From the NCBI RefSeq assembly GCF_001672915.1, contig NZ_LZKR01000153.1, positions 1 through 64,000 of the forward strand: a stretch of DNA of 64,000 bases, in the 5' to 3' direction. A program made the translations under genes and the position numbers. Shown piece by piece: positions 52,284 to 60,885 of this stretch (positions are counted from its first letter, which is position 1; the number at the start of each line of letters is the position of its first letter). Origin of the DNA: Mycobacterium sp. 1245805.9. Its GTDB lineage: Bacteria > Actinomycetota > Actinomycetes > Mycobacteriales > Mycobacteriaceae. Under the pieces are notes generated by a model that worked only from the letters and a program-made list of their open reading frames with translations, ran no database searches and was not told the DNA's origin.

Positions 52284-53900
52284 ATGCGTCGGATGCGGGC
52301 CGCGCTGGCCGTCCTTGCCGCCGGGATGCTGGCGGCCGGGACGCTGGCCGGCTGCGGCGGCGGCATGCTCAGCCCCGATCTGGTGGTGGTCAACAGCGGG
52401 GAGCCGCCGAACCCGTTGATTCCGACCGGCACCACCGACAGCCTGGGTGGGCGGATCCTCGATCGACTGTTCGCCGGCCTGGTGTCCTACGATGCCGCCG
52501 GCAAACCTTCGCTGGAGGTGGCGCAGTCGATCGAGACCACCGATAACGTCAACTACCGGATCCTGCTCAAACCGGACTGGAAGTTCACCGACGGCTCGCC
52601 GGTGACGGCCCACTCGTTCGTCGACGCCTGGAACTACGGGGCGCTGAGCACCAATGCCCAACTGCAGCAAGACTTTTTCAGCCCGATCGACGGTTTCGAC
52701 GAGGTTGCCGGTGCCGATCCAAAGCGGACCACCATGTCCGGGCTGCGGGTGGTCAACGATCTCGAGTTCGGCGTGCACCTCAAGGCGCCCACCGTCGACT
52801 TCGTGCTGCGGCTGGGCCATAGTGCGTTCTATCCCTTGCCGGACAGCGCATTTCGGGACATGGTGGCGTTCGGCCGCAACCCCGTCGGCGACGGCCCGTA
52901 CCAGCTTTCCGACGGACCCGACGGGCCGGCATGGGAACACAACGTGAAGATCGACCTGCGACCAAACCCCAGTTACCACGGCAACCGCAAGCCGCGCAAC
53001 AAGGGCCTGAGGTTCGAGTTCTACGGCAACCTGGACACCGCTTATGCCGACCTGCTGTCCGGCAATCTCGATGTCCTGGACACGATTCCGTCGAGCGCGC
53101 TAACGATCTACAAGCGTGACCTGGGTGGTAACTTCGCCAGCGGTCCCGTCGCGGTGAGCCAGTCGCTCGACACTCCGCTGCGGCTACCGCACTTCGGCGG
53201 TGAGGAGGGCCGGCTGCGCAGGTTGGCGTTGTCGGCGGCCATCAACCGTCCGCAGATCTGTCAGCAGATCTTCAATGGAACCCGCAGCCCGGCACGCGAT
53301 TTCACCGCCCGATCGCTACCCGGGTTCGATCCGAACATCCCGGGCAACGACGCGTTGGACTTCAACCCCGAACGGGCCCGGCAGCTCTGGGCGCAGGCCA
53401 ACGCGATCGCGCCGTGGAGCGGGCGCTACCTGATCGCCTACAACGCCGACAGTGGCCATCAGGAGTGGGTGGACGCGGTCGCCAACAGCATCAAGAACGT
53501 GCTGGGCATCGATGCCGCCGGCGCGCCGCACCCCACCTTCGCGGGATACCGCACCCTGATCACCAACCACACGATCGACACCGCGTTCCGTGCGGGCTGG
53601 ATCGGGGACTACCCGTCGAGGATCGAGTTCCTCGCCCCGCTGTACGCGACGGGCGCGGGATCCAACGACGTCGGGTACGCCAGCCGGGCGTTCGACGCCG
53701 CGCTGGCCACCGCCGAGGCCGCGCCCAGCCTGCAGGAGGCGGACGCGCTGGTCAACGCCGCACAGCGAATCCTGCTGCACGACATGCCCGCCGTGCCGCT
53801 CTGGTATTACATCGCCGTGCTGGGATGGTCGTCGGCGGTGCGTGGCGTCACGGTGACCTGGAACGGGATGCCTGACTACGAGAACATCGTCAAGGCCTGA
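52284..53900 (+). CDS. dppA: Dipeptide/haem ABC importer substrate-binding lipoprotein DppA
   Basis: The protein has 538 residues. The signal peptide ends in a lipobox LAGC at Cys24, so the mature protein is lipid-anchored. It is an SBP_bac_5 (family 5) binding protein, with WKFTDGSPVTAHSFVDAWNYG typical of the family, and ends in a long helical domain. M. tuberculosis DppA binds tetrapeptides and takes part in haem uptake. dppB starts 1 base after its stop. The operon is dppABCD with small or no gaps. Confidence 0.94.
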   Translation: MRRMRAALAVLAAGMLAAGTLAGCGGGMLSPDLVVVNSGEPPNPLIPTGTTDSLGGRILDRLFAGLVSYDAAGKPSLEVAQSIETTDNVNYRILLKPDWKFTDGSPVTAHSFVDAWNYGALSTNAQLQQDFFSPIDGFDEVAGADPKRTTMSGLRVVNDLEFGVHLKAPTVDFVLRLGHSAFYPLPDSAFRDMVAFGRNPVGDGPYQLSDGPDGPAWEHNVKIDLRPNPSYHGNRKPRNKGLRFEFYGNLDTAYADLLSGNLDVLDTIPSSALTIYKRDLGGNFASGPVAVSQSLDTPLRLPHFGGEEGRLRRLALSAAINRPQICQQIFNGTRSPARDFTARSLPGFDPNIPGNDALDFNPERARQLWAQANAIAPWSGRYLIAYNADSGHQEWVDAVANSIKNVLGIDAAGAPHPTFAGYRTLITNHTIDTAFRAGWIGDYPSRIEFLAPLYATGAGSNDVGYASRAFDAALATAEAAPSLQEADALVNAAQRILLHDMPAVPLWYYIAVLGWSSAVRGVTVTWNGMPDYENIVKA

Positions 53901-53901
53901 C

Positions 53902-54828
53902 ATGGGTTGGTACATCGCGCGCCGGATCGCCGTCATGGTGCCGGTTTTCCTCGGCGCCACGCTGCTGATCTACGCCATGGTCTTCCTGTTGCCGGGTGAC
54001 CCGGTGGCCGCGATCGCCGGGGATCGGCCGCTGACACCCGCGGTGGCCGCAGCGCTGCGCTCCCGTTATCACCTCGACGATCCCTTCCTGGTCCAGTACC
54101 TGCGCTACCTGGGCGGCATCTTCCGCGGCGACCTGGGCCGCGCCTATTCCGGGCTGCCAGTCAGTTCGGTTCTGGCACATGCCTTTCCGGTGACCATCCG
54201 GCTCGCGCTGATCGCCCTGGTGGTGGAGGCGGTGCTGGGGATCGGGTTCGGTGTGATCGCCGGCCTGCGCCAGGGGGGCATCTTCGACGCGACGGTGCTC
54301 GTCACCGGGCTGATCATCATCGCGATCCCCATTTTCGTGCTGGGCTTTTTGGCGCAGTTCGTGTTCGGCGTGCGGTTGGGGATCGCGCCGGTCACCGTCG
54401 GCGAACGGGCGACCTTCGGGCGACTGCTCTTGCCCGGGATCGTATTGGGCGCCGTGTCATTCGCCTACGTGGTGCGGTTGACCCGCTCCTCGGTGGCCGC
54501 AAACGCGCACGCGGACTACGTCCGCACCGCCACCGCCAAGGGATTGTCGCGGCCCCGGGTCGTGACGGTACACATCCTGCGAAATTCGCTGATCCCGGTG
54601 GTGACCTTCCTGGGCGCGGATCTGGGCGCGTTGATGGGCGGAGCCATCGTGACCGAGGGCATCTTCAACATCCACGGTGTCGGCGGCGTGCTGTATCAGG
54701 CGGTCACCCGGCAGGAGGCGCCGACGGTGGTGTCGATCGTGACGGTGCTGGTGCTGATCTATCTGGTCACCAATCTGCTGGTGGACCTGCTGTACGCGGC
54801 CCTGGACCCAAGGATCCGCTATGGATGA
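53902..54828 (+). CDS. dppB: Dpp ABC importer permease DppB
   Basis: The protein has 308 residues with six membrane helices. The BPD_transp_1 EAA loop reads YVRTATAKGLSRPRVVTVHILRN (split here over the conserved Gly), and the N-terminal MGWYIARRIAVMVPVFLGAT is typical of OppB/DppB. It pairs with DppC to form the channel. The stop overlaps the dppC start by 8 bases. Confidence 0.94.
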   Translation: MGWYIARRIAVMVPVFLGATLLIYAMVFLLPGDPVAAIAGDRPLTPAVAAALRSRYHLDDPFLVQYLRYLGGIFRGDLGRAYSGLPVSSVLAHAFPVTIRLALIALVVEAVLGIGFGVIAGLRQGGIFDATVLVTGLIIIAIPIFVLGFLAQFVFGVRLGIAPVTVGERATFGRLLLPGIVLGAVSFAYVVRLTRSSVAANAHADYVRTATAKGLSRPRVVTVHILRNSLIPVVTFLGADLGALMGGAIVTEGIFNIHGVGGVLYQAVTRQEAPTVVSIVTVLVLIYLVTNLLVDLLYAALDPRIRYG

Positions 54829-55684
54829 GCACTCCGGCTTCTGGGGCGAGACCTGGCGCAAGCTGCGCCGGCGGCCGAAGTTCTTCGTCGCCGGCGCGCT
54901 GATCCTGTTCGTCGTTGCGGTGGCGGCGTTTCCGGCGTTGTTCACCGGGGCCGATCCCAGCTATGCCGATCCCGCCCAGAGCCTGCTCGGGCCGTCGTCG
55001 GCGCACTGGTTCGGCACCGATCTGCAGGGCCACGACATCTACGCGCGCACCGTCTACGGAGCGCGGGCCTCGGTCTCCGTCGGGCTGGGCGCCACGCTGC
55101 TGGTGTTCGTCGTCGGCGGGGTGCTGGGCGCGCTGGCCGGCTTCTACGGCGGTTGGGTCGACGCGGTGGTCTCCCGGGTCACCGACGTGTTCTTCGGATT
55201 GCCGCTGCTGTTGGCCGCCATCGTGCTGATGCAGGTCTTGCACCACCGCACGGTGTGGACGGTGATCGCCATACTGGCCCTATTCGGCTGGCCGCAGGTG
55301 GCCAGGATCGCCCGCGGTGCGGTGCTCGAGGTGCGCGCCAGTGATTACGTGCTGGCCGCGAAGGCGCTGGGGTTGAACAGGTTTCAGATCTTGGTGCGCC
55401 ACGCGGTGCCCAACGCGCTGGGCCCGGTGATCGCGGTGGCGACCATCGCCCTGGGCCTATTCATCGTCACCGAGGCGACGCTGTCCTACCTCGGGGTCGG
55501 GCTGCCGACGTCGGTGGTGTCGTGGGGTGGCGACATCAACATCGCGCAAACCCGGCTGCGCGCCGGCTCGCCCATTTTGTTCTATCCGGCCGGCGCGCTG
55601 GCGATTACGGTGCTGGCGTTCATGATGATGGGTGACGCCCTGCGCGACGCCCTGGACCCGGCGTCGCGGGCGCTGCGCGCATGA
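54821..55684 (+). CDS. dppC: Dpp ABC importer permease DppC
   Basis: The protein has 287 residues and contains the OppC N-terminal region (RRRPKFFVAGALIL) followed by five to six helices. The EAA loop is YVLAAKALGLNRFQILVRH. It forms the pore with DppB. The final ATGA couples to dppD. Confidence 0.94.
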   Translation: MDEHSGFWGETWRKLRRRPKFFVAGALILFVVAVAAFPALFTGADPSYADPAQSLLGPSSAHWFGTDLQGHDIYARTVYGARASVSVGLGATLLVFVVGGVLGALAGFYGGWVDAVVSRVTDVFFGLPLLLAAIVLMQVLHHRTVWTVIAILALFGWPQVARIARGAVLEVRASDYVLAAKALGLNRFQILVRHAVPNALGPVIAVATIALGLFIVTEATLSYLGVGLPTSVVSWGGDINIAQTRLRAGSPILFYPAGALAITVLAFMMMGDALRDALDPASRALRA

Positions 55685-57294
55685 GCACGCAAGCGGCGCC
55701 GCTGCTGTCGGTCGAGGGCCTGGAAATCAGGTTCGGGACAAACGCCCCCGTCGTGTGCGGCGTGGACCTGACTTTGCTGCGCGGCCAGACCGTCGCGGTG
55801 GTCGGGGAGTCCGGATCCGGGAAGTCCACGACGGCCGCCGCGATCCTCGGGCTGCTGCCGCCCGGCGGCCGAATCTCGGCCGGCCGCATCGTGTTCGACG
55901 GGCGCGACATCACCGGCGCCGACCACCGACAGCTGCGGTCGATCAGGGGTCGCGCCATCGGCTACGTGCCCCAGGACCCGATGACCAACCTCAACCCCGT
56001 CTGGAAGGTGGGGTTCCAGATCTCAGAAGCGTTGCGGGCGAACACCTCTAGCCGCGACACGCGGCGCCGCGGGGTCGAGCTACTGGCCGAGGCGGGCATG
56101 CCGGATCCGGCCAAACAGGCGGGCCGGTACCCCCATCAGTTGTCCGGCGGCATGTGCCAGCGCGCGCTGATCGCCATCGGGTTGGCCGGCCGGCCGAAGC
56201 TACTCATCGCGGACGAGCCGACGTCCGCTCTCGACGTCACCGTGCAGCGCCAGGTGCTCGACCACCTGCAGGGCCTCACCGACCAACTCGGCACCGCGCT
56301 GCTGCTGATCACCCACGACCTGGCGCTCGCCGCCGAACGGGCCGAGTCGGTGATCGTCGTCCATCGCGGCGTGGTGGTGGAATCCGGTGAGGCGCAAGCC
56401 ATCCTGCGGGAGCCGCAGCACGAATACACCCGGCGGCTGGTGGCCGCCGCGCCGTCGCTGACCTCGAGCCGGTCACGCACCCAGGCGGAACCCGGCGAGG
56501 ACATCCTCGTCGCCTCGGAACTGACCAAGGTCTACCGGGAGTCGCGCGGGGCGCCTGGGTGGCTAGGAAAGCGCCGCGCGGAGTTTCGTGCCGTCGACGC
56601 CGTGTCGTTTCGGCTGCGCCGCGCGAGCACTCTGGCGATCGCGGGCGAGTCGGGGTCGGGGAAGTCGACGCTGGCGCGGATGGTGTTGGGTCTGCTGCGA
56701 CCCACGTCGGGCACGGTGGTTTTCGACGGCACCCGGATCGACGACGGGTTGGACCGCGAGCAGGAGCTGGCGTTCCGGCGGCGCGTGCAGCCGGTGTTCC
56801 AAAACCCTTACAGCAGTTTGGATCCCATGTATTCGGTGTTTCGCGCCATCGAGGAGCCGCTGCGGATCCACCGCGTCGGTGACCGCAGGCAGCGCGAGCG
56901 GGCGGTACGCGACCTCGTCGACCACGTCGCGCTGCCGTCGTCGGTGTTGCGGCGGCTGCCCCGCGAGCTGTCGGGCGGCCAACGGCAGCGGGTGGCGATC
57001 GCCCGGGCGCTGGCGCTGCGGCCGGAGGTGCTGGTGTGCGACGAGGCCGTCTCGGCGCTCGACGTGCTCGTGCAGGCTCAGATACTGGACCTGCTCGCCG
57101 ACCTGCAGGCCGAGCTGGGCCTGACCTACTTGTTCATCAGCCACGATCTGGCGGTGATCCGGCAGATCGCCGACGACGTCCTGGTGATGCGGGCCGGCCG
57201 GGTCGTGGAGCAGGCGCCCACCGAGGAGCTGTTCGCCCGGCCCGCCCACGAGTACACCCAGCGGTTGTTGGAGGCCATTCCTCGTCCCCGATAG
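55681..57294 (+). CDS. dppD: Dpp ABC importer ATPase DppD (two fused ABC domains)
   Basis: The protein has 537 residues and is a fusion of two ATPase domains, equal to OppD plus OppF. Walker A (GESGSGKST) occurs near residue 43 and again near residue 322. Signature motifs are LSGGMCQRALI in the first half and LSGGQRQRVAIA in the second, each followed by a Walker B Asp-Glu. The linker around residue 260 is short and charged. In M. tuberculosis the two are also fused. Confidence 0.94.
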   Translation: MSTQAAPLLSVEGLEIRFGTNAPVVCGVDLTLLRGQTVAVVGESGSGKSTTAAAILGLLPPGGRISAGRIVFDGRDITGADHRQLRSIRGRAIGYVPQDPMTNLNPVWKVGFQISEALRANTSSRDTRRRGVELLAEAGMPDPAKQAGRYPHQLSGGMCQRALIAIGLAGRPKLLIADEPTSALDVTVQRQVLDHLQGLTDQLGTALLLITHDLALAAERAESVIVVHRGVVVESGEAQAILREPQHEYTRRLVAAAPSLTSSRSRTQAEPGEDILVASELTKVYRESRGAPGWLGKRRAEFRAVDAVSFRLRRASTLAIAGESGSGKSTLARMVLGLLRPTSGTVVFDGTRIDDGLDREQELAFRRRVQPVFQNPYSSLDPMYSVFRAIEEPLRIHRVGDRRQRERAVRDLVDHVALPSSVLRRLPRELSGGQRQRVAIARALALRPEVLVCDEAVSALDVLVQAQILDLLADLQAELGLTYLFISHDLAVIRQIADDVLVMRAGRVVEQAPTEELFARPAHEYTQRLLEAIPRPR

Positions 57295-57305
57295 GTTGGC
57301 TACCT

Positions 57306-58064
57306 GTGACGTCTGACCCCCTGGCCCCGCTGCTGGAACTTCCCGGCGTCGCCGAGGCCAGCGACCGGGCCCGCGACGCGCTGGGCCGCGCCCATCGCCA
57401 CCCGGCCAACCTGCGGCGCTGGCCGGTGACCGCCGCCGAGGCGGCGTTGCGCGCGGCGCGCGCCTCCTCGGTGCTCGATGGTGGTCCGGTACGGCTGGAC
57501 GATCTGGCGGACGCCGCGCAGGTGAGCGAGCCGGTTTTCGGCGGGGCGCTGCGGGTGGCCCAGGCGCTGGAGGGCGGGGGAGGGCCGCTGGTCGGGATCT
57601 GGCAACGCGCGCCGTTGCAGGCGCTGGCCCGCCTGCATGTGCTCGCGGCGGCCGACCAGGTCGACGAGGATCGGCTCGGGCGCCCGCGGACCGACGCCGA
57701 CATCGGGCCGCGGCTGGAGTTGCTGGCGGAATTGGTGACCGGCCGCACGTCCGCGCCGGCGCCGGTGGTGGCCGCCGTCGCACACGGAGAGCTGCTGACG
57801 CTCAAGCCGTTTGGCAGCGCCAACGGCGTCGTGGCGCGGGCCGTGTCGCGGCTGGTGACGATCGCCAGCGGGCTTGACCCGCACGGGTTGGGTGTGCCCG
57901 AGGTGAGTTGGATGCGGCAGCCGGCGGATTACCGCGATGCCGCGCGCGGATTCGCCGACGGTACGCCGGACGGTGTCGGCGCCTGGCTGGTGCTGTGTTG
58001 CCGCGCGCTTCAAGCCGGCGCGCAGGAGGCTTTGACGATCGCCGAATCGCTGCCGAAGCGGTAG
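57306..58064 (+). CDS. Helical protein with a Fic-like segment (Rv3662c-like)
   Basis: The GTG start gives 252 residues, close to the M. tuberculosis protein (256). The conserved segment LKPFGSANGVVARAVSRL looks like the Fic motif HPFxxGNGRxxR, but its His is Lys and the final Arg motif is VVARA. PVVAAVAHGELLTLKPF before it fits the Fic core helix. AMPylation as in active Fic enzymes is therefore unlikely without the His. The gene follows dppD by 11 bases and precedes the Ms1 RNA region. No function is known. Confidence 0.75.
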   Translation: MTSDPLAPLLELPGVAEASDRARDALGRAHRHPANLRRWPVTAAEAALRAARASSVLDGGPVRLDDLADAAQVSEPVFGGALRVAQALEGGGGPLVGIWQRAPLQALARLHVLAAADQVDEDRLGRPRTDADIGPRLELLAELVTGRTSAPAPVVAAVAHGELLTLKPFGSANGVVARAVSRLVTIASGLDPHGLGVPEVSWMRQPADYRDAARGFADGTPDGVGAWLVLCCRALQAGAQEALTIAESLPKR

Positions 58065-58107
58065 CCGGTAGGCGCCGAAATCGGCGGCACGGAATTTGTT
58101 TCACAAA

Positions 58108-58406
58108 TGTAAAGCGGGCGACGTCCCGAATTATTCGGTCCGCCGCCCGCTAGCACGGAACTCGGTTACCAAGCGTGCATTTCTGGGCTGCGTGGGTTGG
58201 CCTCGGCGATCTTGCGACGCTTCCGGCTGCAACCCCACCCAAAGGGCCGTCGACGCCTTCCACTTTTCGCAATTACGCAGGCCCGCAACACTTCTGCCAT
58301 TATCGCGGCTATGACTCCGCGTGGGTGCCGGGTTCCGTGCTGGGCGCCAGGTTCGGGAGAACGATCCTTCTCTTCCGGATCGACCTTGGCCTCACCGGGC
58401 TTCCGT
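58108..58406 (-). ncRNA. Ms1/MTS2823-type RNA (6S-like RNA polymerase-binding)
   Basis: The 430-base gap between the Rv3662c-like and Rv3661-like genes holds no credible protein gene. In M. tuberculosis this gap carries MTS2823, a roughly 300-base stationary-phase RNA (Ms1 in M. smegmatis) that binds core RNA polymerase. On the minus strand here a promoter-like pair (58413-58441) and a strong terminator hairpin (58114-58150) bound about 299 bases, the same size. Ends are estimated. Direction follows the terminator and promoter. Confidence 0.75.
58114..58150 (-). terminator. Terminator of the Ms1-type RNA
   Basis: Read on the minus strand, GCGGGCG (58150-58144) pairs with CGCCCGC (58120-58114), with an inner CCGAA-TAA-TTCGG stem; TTTACATTT follows. 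The stem is 10 bp plus a tandem GA mismatch and 5 bp. It faces the minus-strand RNA. Confidence 0.65.
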
Positions 58407-58412
58407 GGTTCC

Positions 58413-58441
58413 TTTGTACTACTAGTCCTCTAGCACATCAA
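58413..58441 (-). promoter_or_regulatory. Candidate Ms1 promoter
   Basis: On the minus strand TTGATG (58441-58436) and TACAAA (58418-58413) are 17 bases apart. The start would be near 58406. The -10 is imperfect, so the call is tentative. Confidence 0.45.
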
Positions 58442-58494
58442 GGCCTAAATGCGAAGCAAAAATCTATTGCGCGAATTGCATGTTTGCTGTGCGG

Positions 58495-59352
58495 CTAAAA
58501 GGCGAAGCGGCGCAGCAACGAGTAGGTGACCGCGCCCGCCGCGAGCGCCGTGACGCCAACCGCGGCGGTGGTCGCGATCGCGGCGCCCGAGGGGGCGGGG
58601 ATCCGGTCGCGCAGCGACACCGGGCGAGAAAACATCAACACGGGCCAGCCGCGCTCGTTGGCTTCTTTGCGCAACGCACGGTCGGGGTTGACCACGCTGG
58701 GGTGGCCGACGGCCTCGAGCATCGGCAGGTCGGTGACCGAGTCGGAATAGGCGTAGCAGTGTTCCAGCGGATAGCCCTCGCGCGCGGCCAGCTCGCGGAT
58801 CGCTTGGACCTTGCCCTCGCCGTAGCAGTAGAACGCGATCTCTCCGGTGTACTTGCCGTCGTCGACGACCATCCGGGTCGCCATCGCGTGGGTGGCACCG
58901 AGCGCCCTGGCGATGGGTGCCACGATCTCTTCCCCGGACGCCGAGACCACGACGACGTCGCGGCCACACAGTTTGTGCGCGGCGATGAGGTCCGCGGCCT
59001 CCGCGAACACCAGCGGGGTGACGATGTCGTGCAGCGTCTCGTTCACGATCGACTTGACCTGTTCCACGTCCCAGCCGGCGACCATGTTGGTCATGTGGAT
59101 GCGCATCCGGTCCATCTGGTCATGATCAGCACCGGAGAGCAGATAGATGAACTGGGCGTAGCTGGACTTGAGCACGGCGCGGCGGTTGAGCAGTCCCTGG
59201 TTAAAGAAGGGTTTGCTGAAAGCGAGCGTGCTGGACTTGGCAATGATGGTTTTGTCCAGGTCGAAGAAGGCGGCAGTGCGGGCGCGAGGAGCGGCGGTTG
59301 CAGGTGTTTCCGGTGAGGTTTGCTGCGGCGCGGCCGAGTCGGAGACGGTCAC
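58495..59352 (-). CDS. HAD-IB family phosphatase (SerB-like) (Rv3661-like)
   Basis: The protein has 285 residues. The first aspartate motif is AAFFDLDKTIIA, followed by VVVVSASGEEI for motif II and YAYSDSVTDLPML for the last aspartates. A hydrophobic tail near the C-terminus (ATTAAVGVTALAAGAVTYSLL) suggests a membrane anchor. The family includes phosphoserine phosphatase and mycobacterial morphology-linked proteins. The gene lies between the Ms1 RNA and the 6C RNA and is divergent from ssd. Confidence 0.88.
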   Translation of the reverse strand: MTVSDSAAPQQTSPETPATAAPRARTAAFFDLDKTIIAKSSTLAFSKPFFNQGLLNRRAVLKSSYAQFIYLLSGADHDQMDRMRIHMTNMVAGWDVEQVKSIVNETLHDIVTPLVFAEAADLIAAHKLCGRDVVVVSASGEEIVAPIARALGATHAMATRMVVDDGKYTGEIAFYCYGEGKVQAIRELAAREGYPLEHCYAYSDSVTDLPMLEAVGHPSVVNPDRALRKEANERGWPVLMFSRPVSLRDRIPAPSGAAIATTAAVGVTALAAGAVTYSLLRRFAF

Positions 59353-59479
59353 CGATCCAGCATAGGTCGGCGATCCGGCGGTGCTGCGGAGTTGGGCCCA
59401 AAACGGCCGCTCATGATGGGGCCAAGAACATACCGTCGGTATTTTTGCGGCTCAACGCACCTTTCGTAAGAACAACTAC

Positions 59480-59510
59480 TTGCGTTAGTGCGGACTGTCA
59501 TGTGTATAGT
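59480..59510 (+). promoter_or_regulatory. Promoter of the 6C RNA
   Basis: A strong -10 TATAGT lies at 59505-59510, with TTGCGT at 59480-59485 (19-base spacing). The expected start is near 59517. It lies in the 438-base gap between the HAD gene and ssd. Confidence 0.6.
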
Positions 59511-59516
59511 AAGCAT

Positions 59517-59613
59517 TACTCGGCCTGAGCCGAGGGTGCATCAGCCCGACCCCCCGGGGCTGATACACGACGACCCTCGCCTCCTCCCCCCCTGGCGGGG
59601 GTCGTCCCTTTTC
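59517..59613 (+). ncRNA. 6C small RNA (B11 of M. tuberculosis)
   Basis: Three hairpins lie in a row. First is CTCGGC-CTGA-GCCGAG (59519-59534). Second is ATCAGCCC and GGGCTGAT (59540-59547 and 59557-59564), with six C in its loop. Third is GACGACCC TCGCC and GGCG G GGGTCGTC (59569-59606), with a C-rich loop of seven C; a CCCTTTTCT tail follows. Two C-rich loops of at least six C define the 6C family. M. tuberculosis B11 lies in this gap, upstream of Rv3660c, on the same strand. Length is about 97 bases (93 in M. tuberculosis). Confidence 0.92.
59569..59613 (+). terminator. Terminator of the 6C RNA
   Basis: The third hairpin has a 13-bp stem (59569-59581 with 59594-59606; one T-G pair) and a 12-base C-rich loop, followed by CCCTTTTCT. 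It is an intrinsic terminator in the plus direction. From 59614 to ssd (59790) no gene is seen. Confidence 0.8.
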
Positions 59614-59790
59614 TGGGGTAAGTTTTCCCGCCGCCCTCGGGCATCGATGGACTGGTCGCCGGGCGTTGCGGGAAGTTCTCCCTCGCGCCGCGGCTGAGTT
59701 CCCGGGCGACGGCTTTGTACACACTCGCGTCTCTATCCACAAATCCGGCTTTGGGACTGGTGTGCCAAGGTCACGGCCCCGCAAGGTGGG

Positions 59791-60885
59791 GTGGTGACGA
59801 GCACCATCCGCCCGAAAGCGGCGGCTTCATCGGGCGTGCTGGCGGTGTTGGCGGGTCCGGAACTGCGCGACGAACTGGATCGGGTGGCCGCCGCGGTCGG
59901 CGCTCGGGTGGTTCACGCCGGCGGTTCCCCGGTGGGGCGCAAGGCATGGTCGGCGGCCGCGGCGGTGGTGCTGGACGAGGCCGCGGCGGAGCGGTGCGGG
60001 CGGGCGGCGCTGCCGAGGCGCGCCCACGTCAACGTTCTGACGGCCAGCGAACCCGCGACGTCGACATGGGCGGCGGCGGTCGCGGTCGGCGCCGAACATG
60101 TGCTGAAGCTGCCCGACAATGAGCGCGAGTTGATCCTCGAACTCGCCGAGGCGGGCGAGGCCGCGCGCGACGACGGCCCGCGCGGTGACGTCGTCGCCGT
60201 CATCGGGGGCTGCGGTGGGGCCGGTGCGTCGGTGCTCGCGGCCGCCGTGGCGCAGGCCGCCGGCGACGCGCTGCTGGTGGACCTCGACCCGTGGGGCGGC
60301 GGCATCGATCTGCTCGTGGGCGGCGAGAGCACGCCCGGGGTGCGCTGGCCGGACCTGGCGCTGCAGGGCGGCCGGCTCAACTGGCCGGCCGTGCGCGAGG
60401 CGCTGCCGCGGCACGGCGGAATCAGCCTGCTGTCGGGCACTCGCCGCGGGTACGAGGTGGGCGGCGCGGCGGTGGACGCCGTTGTCGATGCCGGGCGCCG
60501 CGGAGGCGTCACCGTGGTCTGCGACCTTACCCGTCGTCTCACCGACGCGACGCATGCCGCGCTGGACGCCGCCGACTTCGTCGTCGTGGTCACCCGCTGC
60601 GACGTGCGGGCGTGCGCGGCGACCGCGGCCATGGGCCCGGCGCTCGCCGCGGCCAATCCCAATCTCGGGTTGGTGGTGCGGGGCCCGTCGCCGGGTGGAT
60701 TGCGGGCCGCCGAGGTAGCCGACGTCACCGGGCTGCCGCTGCTCGCGTCGATCAGAGCCGAGCCGCAACTGGTCCGGCAGCTGGAGCGCGGTGGTCTGCG
60801 GTTGGGGCGGCGCGGTCCGCTCGCCGTGGCGGCCCGCCGGGTGCTCGCGGTGCTGCCCGCGGGGCGGACGGGCCGGGCGGCGTGA
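59791..60885 (+). CDS. ssd: Septum site-determining/CpaE-like ATPase Ssd
   Basis: The GTG start gives 364 residues. The first 125 residues are a receiver-like domain. A MinD/CpaE-like ATPase follows, starting VVAVIGGCGGAGASVLAAA near residue 135, a P-loop region in which the usual Lys is missing (GGAGAS). LLVDLDPWGGGIDLLVG is its Asp-containing switch. The protein (Rv3660c in M. tuberculosis) affects septum formation, and its operon partners are tad pilus genes. It overlaps tadA as GTGA. Confidence 0.9.
   Translation: MVTSTIRPKAAASSGVLAVLAGPELRDELDRVAAAVGARVVHAGGSPVGRKAWSAAAAVVLDEAAAERCGRAALPRRAHVNVLTASEPATSTWAAAVAVGAEHVLKLPDNERELILELAEAGEAARDDGPRGDVVAVIGGCGGAGASVLAAAVAQAAGDALLVDLDPWGGGIDLLVGGESTPGVRWPDLALQGGRLNWPAVREALPRHGGISLLSGTRRGYEVGGAAVDAVVDAGRRGGVTVVCDLTRRLTDATHAALDAADFVVVVTRCDVRACAATAAMGPALAAANPNLGLVVRGPSPGGLRAAEVADVTGLPLLASIRAEPQLVRQLERGGLRLGRRGPLAVAARRVLAVLPAGRTGRAA

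Noticed and set aside
58096..58498. Small proteins in the gap downstream of the Fic-like gene
   Set aside because: The frames lack coding bias and a ribosome binding site, and the stretch fits the Ms1-type RNA.
59485..59784. Small ORFs overlapping the 6C RNA
   Set aside because: Their sequence is explained by the C-rich hairpins; no start context or codon bias is seen.
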